Assembly (NCBI GenBank): GCA_030653975.1
Contig: JAURYH010000042.1
Coordinates: forward strand, 1-62,043
Length of the DNA: 62,043 nt
Direction of reading: 5' to 3'
Source: Hydrogenophaga sp.
GTDB lineage: Bacteria > Pseudomonadota > Gammaproteobacteria > Burkholderiales > Burkholderiaceae_C
The notes beneath the pieces were generated by a model. That model was given only the letters and a program-made list of their open reading frames with translations, was not told the origin of the DNA and ran no database searches. Each line of letters begins with the position of its first letter. Position 1 is the stretch's first letter. The position numbers and the translations under genes are program-made. Shown here one piece after another: positions 29,056 to 37,691 of this stretch.

Positions 29056-30347
29056 ACCACTTTCCGCTCGAACCGATCGAGAAGGCCAGCATCGACGAGC
29101 TGCGCGGCTTGCAGCTCAAGCGCCTGCAGGCCACGCTGCGCCATGCCTACGCGAACTCGCCGGTGTACAAGGCCAAGTTCGACGAAGCGGGTGTGCACCC
29201 CGACGACTGCCGTTCGCTGGCCGATCTGGCCAAGTTCCCCTTCACCACCAAGAAGGACCTGCGCGACAGCTACCCCTTCGGCATGTTCGCCGTGCCACGC
29301 GAAAAGTGCGCGCGCATTCATGCGTCCAGCGGCACCACCGGCAAACCGACCGTGGTGGGCTACACGCTGAAAGACATCGACACCTGGGCCAGCGTGGTGG
29401 CGCGCAGCATCCGCGCCAGCGGTGCGCGGCCGGGCGACATGGTGCACGTGAGCTACGGCTATGGCCTCTTCACTGGTGGCCTGGGCGCGCATTACGGCGC
29501 CGAAAAACTGGGCCTGACGGTGGTGCCTTTCGGCGGTGGCCAGACCGAGCGCCAGGTGCAGCTGATGCAGGACTTCCGGCCCGACATCATCATGGTCACA
29601 CCGAGCTACATGCTGGCCATTGCCGACGAATTCGAACGCCTGGGCCTGGACCCGCGCGAGAGCAGCATGCGCATCGGCATCTTCGGCGCCGAGCCCTGGA
29701 CCAACGACATGCGCGTGGCCATTGAAGCGCGCATGAACATCGACGCGGTCGATATCTATGGCCTCTCCGAGGTGATGGGGCCGGGCGTGGCCAACGAGTG
29801 CGTCGAAACCAAGGACGGCCCCACCATCTGGGAAGACCACTTCTACCCCGAGATCATCAACCCGGATACAGGAGAGCCGGTGGCCGACGGCGAGATGGGC
29901 GAGCTGGTGTTCACCAGCCTGACCAAGGAAGCGCTGCCGATCATCCGCTACCGCACGCGCGACCTGACCCGCCTGCTGCCCGGCACGGCGCGCACCATGC
30001 GCCGCATGGAAAAGATCACCGGCCGCAGCGACGACATGATGATCGTGCGCGGCGTCAACGTGTTCCCGACACAGATCGAGGAGCTGATCCTGAAACGACC
30101 CGAGCTCAGCGCGCACTACCAGTGTGTGCTCACCCGAGAAGGCCACCTGGACAGCCTGTCGGTGGTGGTCGAAACGCGCCCGGGTCTCGCGCCCGACAGC
30201 ATCGAGGCGCGCACCGCCGCCGCGCGGCTGCGCCACGAGGTCAAGGTGTTCGTGGGCAGCAGCGTCGAGGTGGTTCTCAAGCCCGAGGGCGGCGTGGAGC
30301 GCAGCCAGGGCAAGGCCAAGCGGGTGGTGGACTTGCGACCGAAGTAA
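29052..30347 (+). CDS. paaK: phenylacetate-CoA ligase
   Basis: 431 aa AMP-forming ligase that activates phenylacetate to phenylacetyl-CoA, the entry step of the pathway. The ATP-binding loop is HASSGTTGKPTVVGYT; other landmarks are YGYGLFTGGLGAHYGAE, YGLSEVMGPGVANEC and the C-terminal-domain hinge ITGRSDDMMIVRGVNVFP. Full length. Translationally coupled to paaI. The operon ends in a dispersed repeat. Confidence 0.96.
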   Translation: MNHFPLEPIEKASIDELRGLQLKRLQATLRHAYANSPVYKAKFDEAGVHPDDCRSLADLAKFPFTTKKDLRDSYPFGMFAVPREKCARIHASSGTTGKPTVVGYTLKDIDTWASVVARSIRASGARPGDMVHVSYGYGLFTGGLGAHYGAEKLGLTVVPFGGGQTERQVQLMQDFRPDIIMVTPSYMLAIADEFERLGLDPRESSMRIGIFGAEPWTNDMRVAIEARMNIDAVDIYGLSEVMGPGVANECVETKDGPTIWEDHFYPEIINPDTGEPVADGEMGELVFTSLTKEALPIIRYRTRDLTRLLPGTARTMRRMEKITGRSDDMMIVRGVNVFPTQIEELILKRPELSAHYQCVLTREGHLDSLSVVVETRPGLAPDSIEARTAAARLRHEVKVFVGSSVEVVLKPEGGVERSQGKAKRVVDLRPK

Positions 30348-30351
30348 GCAG

Positions 30352-30450
30352 GCCCCCCACGCTCCGCCGCTGCGCGGGTCGCTGCCCCCCGAGGGGGCTG
30401 TTTCGCCTTGGGGCGGCCCGGCGGCGAAACGTTGCCCCCAGGCTCCGCCG
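30352..30450. repeat. dispersed GC-rich intergenic repeat, copy C
   Basis: GCTCCGCCGCTGCGCGGGTC, CCCCCC-GA-GGGGGCTG and CCTTGGGGCGGCCCGGCGG. It lies between the convergent ends of paaK and the M61 peptidase, where its hairpin may serve as a bidirectional terminator. Very close to copy E. Confidence 0.75.
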
Positions 30451-30454
30451 CTGG

Positions 30455-32296
30455 TCAGGTCGCCGAAGCCAGCCAGGGCCTGAGCAGGCTGGCGTCGCCC
30501 ACCGTCAAGCGCACCGCTTGTGCCAGTGCGGGCCATTCCAGCGGGCAGCGCAGCAGGCGTTTGTCGCGCGCGATCAGCGCGGTGAGCTTCTGGCGCTGGC
30601 CGCGCAACTGGGCCACTTCGTCCAGCTTGTGAATGCGCCAGGCTTCCGCCGGCTGGCCGCGCTTGGGCGGTGCGAATTCCACCCCCAGCCATTCGTCGCC
30701 CGCGGCCATGCCCGCCGCCTCGGCCGCACCGCCGCGCAACACGGTCTTGAGCGTGAGGCCGCCCGATTCGCTCACGCGCAGCCCCAGTTGCTGGGCCAGC
30801 GGGGCCTTGTCGTTGATGAGCTTGGCACCGTGTTGCTGCAGCAGCGCCAGCACCGGCAGATCGGACGTGCCATGCACCCAGTCGCGCAGTTCGCGGTCGA
30901 AGGCCCGCCCGCCCAGGCGCTTGAGCGCACGGGCGAAATCGGCTTCTTTCATCGGACCTCCGCCGGTTTGCGCCCAGAGCTCGCGCATCACGGCGTCGAG
31001 CGTGCTGTGGCCCTCGGCGCGCAGCGTGAGGTCGAAACACATCGCCACCAGCGCGCCCTTGGTGTAGTAACTCACCGTGGCGTTGGGCGTGTTTTCGTGG
31101 ATGCGGTAGTACTTCATCCAGGCGTCGAAGCTGGCCTGGGCGACGGTCTGCACCTGCTGACCGGGCGTCTGCTGCACCTGGTTGACGGTCTTCATCACCA
31201 GCTGGAGGTAGGTGTTGTCGTCGATCAGGCCGGCGCGGCGCAGGATCAGGTCGTCGTAGTAGCTGGTGAAGCCTTCGAAAAACCAGAGCAGCTCGGTGTA
31301 GTTTTCCTGGTTGTAGTCGTAGCGCCTGAACTCGGCCGGGCGCAGGCGCTTGACGTTCCAGGTGTGGAAGTATTCGTGGCTGATCAGGCCGAGCAGGGTG
31401 GTGTAGCCATCGGTGGCTTTGAGCGCCGGTGGTTTTTCATCCTTGACCAGCAGTTTGGGCAGGTCGGTGCGCTGGCAGATCAGCGCGGTGCTGTTGCGGT
31501 GTTCCAGCCCGCCATAGCCTTCGCCGCTGGCGTGCATCATGAAAAGGTAGTTTTTGAACGGTGCTTCGCCGCCCGGGCCGTGCCAGAAGCCGATCTGGGC
31601 TTCGCAGATGCGGCGGGTGTCGGCCAGCAGGCGTTCACCGTCGAACCAGCCGCCGGCGCCGCTGACCACAAAGCGGTGCGGCACGCCGTTGGCCACGAAC
31701 TCACCGCTCCAGAACGTGCCCAGCTCCACCGGGCAGTCGGCGAGCTCGTCATAGTCCTGGGCGGTGTATTGCCCGAAGCCGGCGCCATCCACGTCGCTGG
31801 CGGTCAGACCGGTGGCGACCCGCCAACCCGCGGGCACCTGCCCGGGAACGATTTCCAGGCCTTGCGGCTGCTCTTCCTGCCCGTTCACGCGCAGGCACAG
31901 GCTGGTGGCGTTGAAGAAGCCGCGTGTGCTGTCGAGGAAGGCGGTGCGCACCGAGGCGTCGAACGCATACACCTCGTAGTGCAGCACCAGCGCCTGACCG
32001 GCATCGGCCGTCACCTGCCAGCTGTTCTTGTCGAGCTGGCGCAGCGCCACCGGTTCGCCGCCCTGCGTGGCCTGCAGGTGCTGCAGATGCTGCGAAAACT
32101 CGCGAACCAGGTAGCTGCCCGGGATCCACACCGGCAGACTCAGGCGCTGGCGCGGCGCCGGATGGTCGATCTCCAGCGTGATGGCGAACAGGTGGGTCTG
32201 CGGGCTCAGCACCTCGACGCGGTAGCGGACGCTGGGTCGTGCCACGGCTGTTGAGGCCGCTTTGGCGCGCGCGGAGGTCCGTCGGGGGAGGTTCAT
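30455..32296 (-). CDS. M61 family glycyl aminopeptidase with PDZ domain
   Basis: 613 aa. N-terminal beta domain (SLPVWIPGSYLVREFSQHL), metallopeptidase core with the zinc motif HEYFH in LLGLISHEYFHTWNVKRLRP (about residue 307) and the downstream Glu in LLWFFEGFTSYYDDL, then a C-terminal PDZ domain (GGLTLKTVLRGGAAEAAGM). Family members cleave N-terminal glycine; no signal peptide is obvious, so it is probably cytosolic. The start ATG at 32296 is 10 bp after the stop of the upstream DUF3429 gene. Confidence 0.9.
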   Translation of the reverse strand: MNLPRRTSARAKAASTAVARPSVRYRVEVLSPQTHLFAITLEIDHPAPRQRLSLPVWIPGSYLVREFSQHLQHLQATQGGEPVALRQLDKNSWQVTADAGQALVLHYEVYAFDASVRTAFLDSTRGFFNATSLCLRVNGQEEQPQGLEIVPGQVPAGWRVATGLTASDVDGAGFGQYTAQDYDELADCPVELGTFWSGEFVANGVPHRFVVSGAGGWFDGERLLADTRRICEAQIGFWHGPGGEAPFKNYLFMMHASGEGYGGLEHRNSTALICQRTDLPKLLVKDEKPPALKATDGYTTLLGLISHEYFHTWNVKRLRPAEFRRYDYNQENYTELLWFFEGFTSYYDDLILRRAGLIDDNTYLQLVMKTVNQVQQTPGQQVQTVAQASFDAWMKYYRIHENTPNATVSYYTKGALVAMCFDLTLRAEGHSTLDAVMRELWAQTGGGPMKEADFARALKRLGGRAFDRELRDWVHGTSDLPVLALLQQHGAKLINDKAPLAQQLGLRVSESGGLTLKTVLRGGAAEAAGMAAGDEWLGVEFAPPKRGQPAEAWRIHKLDEVAQLRGQRQKLTALIARDKRLLRCPLEWPALAQAVRLTVGDASLLRPWLASAT

Positions 32297-32306
32297 GGAG
32301 GTCCGT

Positions 32307-32786
32307 TCACAGGGCAGCCGCGCCCACAAAACAACTGAGCGCCGCCACCGCCGAGAGACGGAAGCGCAGGGTCAGCCAGGCCTGCAGGCCGGCGCGGGTG
32401 TAGAGCGTGCGGTCGGCCAGGTAGCTCAGCACCAGCACGAAACCCAGCCAGGCGAGGCCGGCAAACGGCGGCATGAGCACGCCGGGCCAGGCCAGCAGCG
32501 GGGGCACGATGCCCCAGAGAAAGTGCTTGCGCTGGACGTGGTGCGGGCGCTCGGCGAGGGCCGCCGCATGCCGGCTGGCCAGCCAGCCGATCCCCCAGTG
32601 CACCCCGCCCAGAAAGGACGCGATCAGGGCAGCGTAGGCGGCCAGCGCGATCGCCACCCAGGCCTGCAATTCGGCATCCACCAGCCAGAGCAGGGCGGCC
32701 AGCAGCACAAAGGGAATCAGGCCGGCATGGCCCAGGGTCCGCACCAGGGCGGTGTCGTTCGGGTCATGCAGCACCGGCGCGGTCAT
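32307..32786 (-). CDS. DUF3429 family membrane protein
   Basis: 159 aa, about five transmembrane helices (for example GHAGLIPFVLLAALLWLV and WVAIALAAYAALIASFLGGVHWG). The ASFLGGVHWGI and LWGIVPPLLAW segments are typical of DUF3429, a family of unknown function. It lies between dsbC and the M61 peptidase on the same strand with 9-10 bp gaps, so the three are probably co-transcribed. Confidence 0.85.
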   Translation of the reverse strand: MTAPVLHDPNDTALVRTLGHAGLIPFVLLAALLWLVDAELQAWVAIALAAYAALIASFLGGVHWGIGWLASRHAAALAERPHHVQRKHFLWGIVPPLLAWPGVLMPPFAGLAWLGFVLVLSYLADRTLYTRAGLQAWLTLRFRLSAVAALSCFVGAAAL

Positions 32787-32795
32787 GCAGACGGA

Positions 32796-33509
32796 TCAGG
32801 GCTTGGCTTCGGCCAGCAGCTTCTCGACGCGGTCGGCACCGATGGCGCCGGGCACCCGCGAGCCGTCGGCAAAGATGATGGTGGGGGTGCCGGTGATGCG
32901 GGCCTTTTTGCCGAACTCGAAGTTGCGCGCGACGGCGGCGGCATCGCATTGGACGGCGGGCGGGATCACGTCCTTGACCATCCAGTCCAGAAACGCCTTG
33001 CCCTTGTCCTTGGCGCACCAGATGTTGCGCGACTTTTCGCCCGAGTCCGCGCTCAGGATGGGGTAGAGAAACACGTGGACGGTGACGTTGTCGATCTTCG
33101 TCAGGTCGCGCTCAAAGCGTTTGCAGTAGCCGCAGTTCGGGTCTTCAAAGACGGCCATCTTGCGTTTGCCGTTGCCGCGCACGATGGTGAAGGCGTCCTT
33201 GAGCGGCAGGTCCTTGAAAGCGATGGCGGTGAGTTTTTCGACGCGCTGTTCGGTCAGGTCCTGCTGGGCCTTGGTGTCGATCAGCGAGCCCTGGATCAGG
33301 AAGTTGCCCTGCTCGTCGGTGTAGAAAATGTCGCTGTGGTTGACACGCACCTCGTAGAGGCCGGGCATGGGTGTCTTGCTGATTTCGTCGATCGCGGGCA
33401 GCTTGGGCAGGCGTTCGGCCAGGTTCTTGCGGATGGTGGCTTCCTGCGCAAAAGCGCCCAAGGACAACGCGGCGAGCAGTGCGAACAGGGTGGTCTTGGC
33501 GAGTTTCAT
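32796..33509 (-). CDS. dsbC: thiol:disulfide interchange protein DsbC
   Basis: 237 aa periplasmic disulfide isomerase. Signal peptide KTTLFALLAALSLGAFA; N-terminal dimerisation domain (GLYEVRVNHSDIFYTDEQG); thioredoxin domain with catalytic CGYC in VFEDPNCGYCKRFE and the cis-Pro in TGTPTIIFADG; a second cysteine pair is not complete. Upstream of DUF3429 and M61. It corrects wrong disulfides and is reduced by DsbD, which is not in this window. Confidence 0.93.
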   Translation of the reverse strand: MKLAKTTLFALLAALSLGAFAQEATIRKNLAERLPKLPAIDEISKTPMPGLYEVRVNHSDIFYTDEQGNFLIQGSLIDTKAQQDLTEQRVEKLTAIAFKDLPLKDAFTIVRGNGKRKMAVFEDPNCGYCKRFERDLTKIDNVTVHVFLYPILSADSGEKSRNIWCAKDKGKAFLDWMVKDVIPPAVQCDAAAVARNFEFGKKARITGTPTIIFADGSRVPGAIGADRVEKLLAEAKP

Positions 33510-33556
33510 AAGGTGGCCCGAGGGCGTTCAAGGTTAAAAAGTCGGCAGGGCTGGCT

Positions 33557-34741
33557 TCAGCCCGCCTGCCCCATGGCCTGGCGGGCCAGCCAGTGTTTCA
33601 GCGGGCCCAGGCGATCCACGCCTGTCATGCCCCAGTTGCGCAGGGCCATCACGCGGCTGTCGGTCTGGGCGAACAGGCCAAACAGGCCGTCGGTCACCCA
33701 GCCCATGGCGTTCACGTCGGCCTGCCGCGCGCGCTCGTAACGCCGCAGCAGCTTCGGGTCGCCCAGCTCGCGCCAGTATTCGCGCCCGTGCAGAACACGG
33801 GCCAGTTCGGCCACATCGGCCAGGCCCACGTTGAGTCCCTGGCCGGCCAGCGGGTGCATGGCGTGCGCCGCATCACCGGCGAGCACCACGCCGCCCTGGG
33901 GCGTGCGGGCGATCCAGCGCTGGGCTTTGGAGAGCTCCAGAGGCCAGGCCTGGGCCGGGCTTTCCAGTTGCATCTCGCCAAGTGCCTGCGCACACCGCGT
34001 CTGCACCGCCTGCGCCAGCGCTTCTGGCGTTGCGGCCAGCCAGTTGTCGGCCTGCTGTGCTTCCAGAGACCACACCAGCGCCACAGAGTTCCCTTGGGCG
34101 CCACCGAGCGGCAGCAGGGCCATGATCTCGCCGTTCTGGAACCACTGGCGGGCCACGCCGCCGTGGGGCTGGGCGCAGTGCAGGCGGGCCGCCACGGCCT
34201 TGTGCGGGTAGGGTCGCACCTCGTAGGTCAGCCCGAGTTCGGCGCGGGTGGCGCTGCGTTTGCCTTCGCAGATCACCGTGAGCGCAGCGGGTGGTGCTTC
34301 CGTCAGGCACTCGATGCTGCCCTGGAAATGCACGGCATGGGCCAGTCGCTGTTCCAGCGCCGGCACGTCCACGATCCAGGTCAGCGCCTCGCTGCCCTGG
34401 TCGGCCGCTGAAAACTGCAGCGCACCGCCGCTGTCGCCAAAGACCTGCATGCCGGTCACCGGCGTCACGGTCGGGCCGGTGTCGGGTATGGGACTGCCGG
34501 TGGGTGCCGCACTGTCTTCGGGCCAGGCGCGCACCGAGCGCAGCAGGTCGCGCGCCGCGGTGTTGAGCGCGTAGGCGCGCACGTCGGGAATCCCGGACGC
34601 CGGGCGCGGGGCGCTGACCAGCGCAACGCGCAGCCGATCCCGGGCCAGCAAGAGCGCCAGGGTATGGCCCACCACGCCGCCGCCCCGGATGGTGACGTCA
34701 AAACGCCGGTGGGCAGAGGAACGGTGGGAAGTGGGCGACAT
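33557..34741 (-). CDS. UbiH/UbiI-type FAD-dependent hydroxylase
   Basis: 394 aa flavin monooxygenase of the ubiquinone-hydroxylase family. Dinucleotide-binding start VTIRGGGVVGHTLALLLAR, a DG/ALTWIVDVPALEQRL region, and the FAD/NAD motif VLAGDAAHAMHPLAGQGLNVGLAD. These enzymes hydroxylate the ring of ubiquinone precursors; which position (C1, C5 or C6) cannot be told from the sequence. The glycine-rich loop begins GGG rather than GAG, a mild variant. Divergent from the MOSC gene. Confidence 0.88.
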   Translation of the reverse strand: MSPTSHRSSAHRRFDVTIRGGGVVGHTLALLLARDRLRVALVSAPRPASGIPDVRAYALNTAARDLLRSVRAWPEDSAAPTGSPIPDTGPTVTPVTGMQVFGDSGGALQFSAADQGSEALTWIVDVPALEQRLAHAVHFQGSIECLTEAPPAALTVICEGKRSATRAELGLTYEVRPYPHKAVAARLHCAQPHGGVARQWFQNGEIMALLPLGGAQGNSVALVWSLEAQQADNWLAATPEALAQAVQTRCAQALGEMQLESPAQAWPLELSKAQRWIARTPQGGVVLAGDAAHAMHPLAGQGLNVGLADVAELARVLHGREYWRELGDPKLLRRYERARQADVNAMGWVTDGLFGLFAQTDSRVMALRNWGMTGVDRLGPLKHWLARQAMGQAG

Positions 34742-34834
34742 GGCGGGATTTTAGGAGCAGGGCACAATGCGCCCGATTCGCTCCGTCAAAACCCCTGGCG
34801 ACGACCCATTGAGACACCAACCGCTTTGCCCGCC

Positions 34835-35728
34835 ATGACCGCTCCCACAGTGCCCACCGACGTGTCGGCCCGCATCGACCAGCTCTGGATCTACCCGGTG
34901 AAGTCCTGCGCCGGCATTTCTCTCAATGAAGCCGAGTTGACGGAAACCGGACTGGCCTATGACCGCAGCTGGATGGTGGTGGACGCCCAGGGTGAATTTG
35001 TCACCCAGCGCGAGCTGCCGCGTCTGGCGCTGATCCAGCCGGCGTTCAAACTGGGTCAGCTCGTGTTGCGCGCGCCCGGCATGCTGGCGCTGCACCTGGC
35101 ACTGGACGCCGCCGAAGCACCGTTGCGCGTGCGCGTGTGGGACGACGAGGTCGCCGCTTACGACATGGGCGACGTGGCGGCCCAGTGGTTCAGCGATTTT
35201 CTGGGGCCCGATGCGCCGGCCGACCTGAAACGCCTGCGCCTGGCACGTTTTGATCCCGAGGTGCGCCGCCTGTGCAGCCTGAAGTGGACCGGCGGGCGCG
35301 AGTCCACCACCCAGTTTGCGGATGGCTTTGGCGTGCTGGTGACGAGCACCGCTTCGCTGGACGAGCTCAATGCGCGGCTGGCGCAGGCTGGGCAGGGGCC
35401 GGTGGCGATGGTTCGTTTTCGACCCAACATCGTGCTCGGCGGCGTGGAGGCGCACGACGAAGACCGGTTCGGCCCGATGCACATCGAGACCGCGGAAGGC
35501 GCGGCCGTGATCGAAACCGTGAAACCCTGTGCGCGCTGCCCGATTCCCAACATCGACCCGGTCACCGCCATGGTCTCGCCCGCGGTGGGCGACACCCTGC
35601 AGGCCTACCGGGCCGATCCGCGCCTGAACGGTGCCATCACCTTCGGCATGAACGCCATCGTGCTCGAAGGCGACGGCCAGATGCTGCGCGTGGGCCAGAG
35701 CGTCTCGGCCGACTGGCGCTTCGATTGA
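34835..35728 (+). CDS. MOSC domain protein (YcbX-like)
   Basis: 297 aa. MOSC N-terminal beta-barrel domain (IDQLWIYPVKSCAGISLNEA, YDRSWMVVD) and MOSC domain with FRPNIVLGGVEAHDEDRFG and the conserved cysteine segment ETVKPCARCPIPNIDP. Family members bind molybdenum cofactor and reduce N-hydroxylated compounds; YcbX additionally has a ferredoxin domain that is absent here. The start ATG at 34835 matches the family N-terminus; the open frame upstream lies in the promoter region. Confidence 0.87.
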   Translation: MTAPTVPTDVSARIDQLWIYPVKSCAGISLNEAELTETGLAYDRSWMVVDAQGEFVTQRELPRLALIQPAFKLGQLVLRAPGMLALHLALDAAEAPLRVRVWDDEVAAYDMGDVAAQWFSDFLGPDAPADLKRLRLARFDPEVRRLCSLKWTGGRESTTQFADGFGVLVTSTASLDELNARLAQAGQGPVAMVRFRPNIVLGGVEAHDEDRFGPMHIETAEGAAVIETVKPCARCPIPNIDPVTAMVSPAVGDTLQAYRADPRLNGAITFGMNAIVLEGDGQMLRVGQSVSADWRFD

Positions 35729-35778
35729 CCCCGGTGCCCGCGCGAGGGCACCGGCGGTGTCGAAACAGGCGGCCCCGC

Positions 35779-35784
35779 TAAAAT
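35779..35784 (+). promoter_or_regulatory. putative -10 element for ychF
   Basis: TAAAAT in the context CGCTAAAATCA, 34 bp before the ychF ATG. No clear -35. Confidence 0.35.
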
Positions 35785-35817
35785 CACCGGTTTCCCCGAC
35801 CGACCCGAAAGTCCCCC

Positions 35818-36909
35818 ATGAGCCTCCAATGCGGCATCGTGGGCCTGCCCAACGTGGGCAAGTCCACCCTTTTCAACGCGCTGACCAAGGCCGGCATCGC
35901 GGCTGAAAACTACCCCTTCTGCACCATCGAGCCCAACACCGGTGTGGTGGAAGTGCCCGATCCGCGGCTGGCCCAGCTGTCCGAGATCGTCAAGCCCGAG
36001 CGCGTGGTGCCGGCCATTGTCGAGTTCGTGGACATCGCAGGGCTCGTGGCCGGTGCCAGCACCGGCGAAGGCCTGGGCAACAAGTTCCTCGCCCACATCC
36101 GCGAGACGGACGCCATCGTCAACGTGGTGCGCTGCTTCGAAGACGACAACGTGATCCACGTCGCCAACAAGATCGACCCGATCGCCGACATCGAGGTCAT
36201 CCTGACCGAGCTCTGCCTGGCCGACCTGGCCGCCGTCGAGAAGGCCTTGCACCGCGTGCAGAAGACCGCGCGTTCGGGCGACAAGGAGTCCATCAAGCTG
36301 GTGGCGATCCTGGAGAAGTGCCAGGCGGCGCTCAACGACACCAAGCCCGTGCGCAGCATCGACTTCAGCAAGGAAGAGTTGCCGCTGCTCAAGCAGTTTT
36401 TCCTGATCACGGCCAAGCCGGCGATGTTCGTGGCCAACGTGTCGGAAGACGGGTTTGAAAACAACCCTTTCCTCGACCGCTTGCGCGCCTTTGCCGACAA
36501 GCAGAACGCGCCCGTGGTGGCCATCTGCGCCAAGATCGAGGCCGAGCTGGCCGAGATGGACGACGCCGACCGGCTCGAATTCCTCAAGGAGCTGGGTCAG
36601 GACGAACCCGGTCTGAACCGCCTGATCCGCGCCGCCTACAAGCTGCTGGGCCTGCAGACCTACTTCACCGCCGGTGTGAAGGAAGTGCGCGCCTGGACCA
36701 TCCATGTCGGCGACACCGGCCCGCAGGCCGCGGGCGTGATCCACACCGACTTCGAGAAGGGCTACATCCGCGCACAGACCATCGCCTTTGACGACTTCAT
36801 CACCTACAAGGGCGAACAGGGCGCGAAAGACGCCGGCAAGATGCGCGCCGAAGGCAAGGAATACGTCGTCAAGGATGGCGACGTGATGAATTTCCTGTTC
36901 TCCTCCTGA
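35818..36909 (+). CDS. ychF: redox-regulated ATPase YchF (Obg family)
   Basis: 363 aa, normal length. P-loop [15 protein letters not shown], switch region [27 protein letters not shown], and NxxE in place of NKxD, which makes the family ATP-specific; the C-terminal TGS domain ends DVMNFLF. Binds the ribosome and modulates the oxidative stress response. Followed after 8 bp by the RsuA-like gene on the same strand. Confidence 0.97.
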   Translation: MSLQCGIVGLPNVGKSTLFNALTKAGIAAENYPFCTIEPNTGVVEVPDPRLAQLSEIVKPERVVPAIVEFVDIAGLVAGASTGEGLGNKFLAHIRETDAIVNVVRCFEDDNVIHVANKIDPIADIEVILTELCLADLAAVEKALHRVQKTARSGDKESIKLVAILEKCQAALNDTKPVRSIDFSKEELPLLKQFFLITAKPAMFVANVSEDGFENNPFLDRLRAFADKQNAPVVAICAKIEAELAEMDDADRLEFLKELGQDEPGLNRLIRAAYKLLGLQTYFTAGVKEVRAWTIHVGDTGPQAAGVIHTDFEKGYIRAQTIAFDDFITYKGEQGAKDAGKMRAEGKEYVVKDGDVMNFLFSS

Positions 36910-36917
36910 GCACGCCC

Positions 36918-37691
36918 ATGTCCGAGTCCGGCCGGTCCGAACCCCAGCGCCTGGCCAAACGCCTGGCCGCGCAGCTGCCCTGTTCGCGCAGCGATGCCGA
37001 ACGCTACATCGCCGGGGGCTGGGTGCGCGTGGACGGCGCGGTGGTCGAAGAGCCCATGGCGCGGGTGCACGATGGTCAGAGCGTGGTGCTGGACCCCAAG
37101 GCCAAGCTGGAGTCGCTGGACTCCGTGACGCTGATCTGGCACAAGCCCGCGGGCCGGGTGCTGCCGGACGTCTCGCCGCTGCCCGATGCGCTGGCGGCCG
37201 AGCTGTTCACGAGCCAGAACCGGTTCAAGGGCGACCGGTCGGGCGTGCGCCCGCTCAAGGCGCACCGCCACAAGCTGCTGCCCGTGGCGCCGCTGACCAC
37301 TCCCATGAGCGGCCTGATGGTGTTCACCCAGAACCCCGGCGTGGCGCGCAAGATTTCGGACGACTCGGCGCAGCTCGAACACGAGTGGCTGGTCGAGGTG
37401 GCGGCCGATCCTGAACTCGACGACGAAGCCCGGCGCGAAGCGGTGTTGAAGTCGATCGGCAAGGCCCTGTTTTTCGACGGCTGGAGCCTGCCCTCGGCGC
37501 GCGCCAGCTGGCAGAGCGAACACCGCCTGCGCCTGGCGATCAAGGGCACGCGGCCGGGCCAGGTCGAACACCTGTGTGAACGGGCCGGCCTGCGGCTGGT
37601 GGCGGTCCGGCGCCTGCGCATGGGCCGGGTCGCGCTCACGGGGCTGCCCGTCGGGGAATGGCGTTACCTGCTGGGTTACGAACGTTTCTGA
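36918..37691 (+). CDS. RsuA/RluB-family protein lacking the catalytic Asp
   Basis: 257 aa. N-terminal S4 RNA-binding domain (QLPCSRSDAERYIAGGWVRVDG) and a pseudouridine-synthase fold starting at WHKPAGRVL. The catalytic motif, normally GRLDxxTxGLLLLT, reads VAPLTTPMSGLMVFT, so the essential Asp is Thr127 and the preceding Arg is Pro. The rest of the fold is preserved (HEWLVEV, RRLRMGRVALTGLPVGEWR). Likely an RNA-binding protein without isomerase activity. Its end overlaps the converging MFS gene by 16 bp. Confidence 0.8.
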   Translation: MSESGRSEPQRLAKRLAAQLPCSRSDAERYIAGGWVRVDGAVVEEPMARVHDGQSVVLDPKAKLESLDSVTLIWHKPAGRVLPDVSPLPDALAAELFTSQNRFKGDRSGVRPLKAHRHKLLPVAPLTTPMSGLMVFTQNPGVARKISDDSAQLEHEWLVEVAADPELDDEARREAVLKSIGKALFFDGWSLPSARASWQSEHRLRLAIKGTRPGQVEHLCERAGLRLVAVRRLRMGRVALTGLPVGEWRYLLGYERF

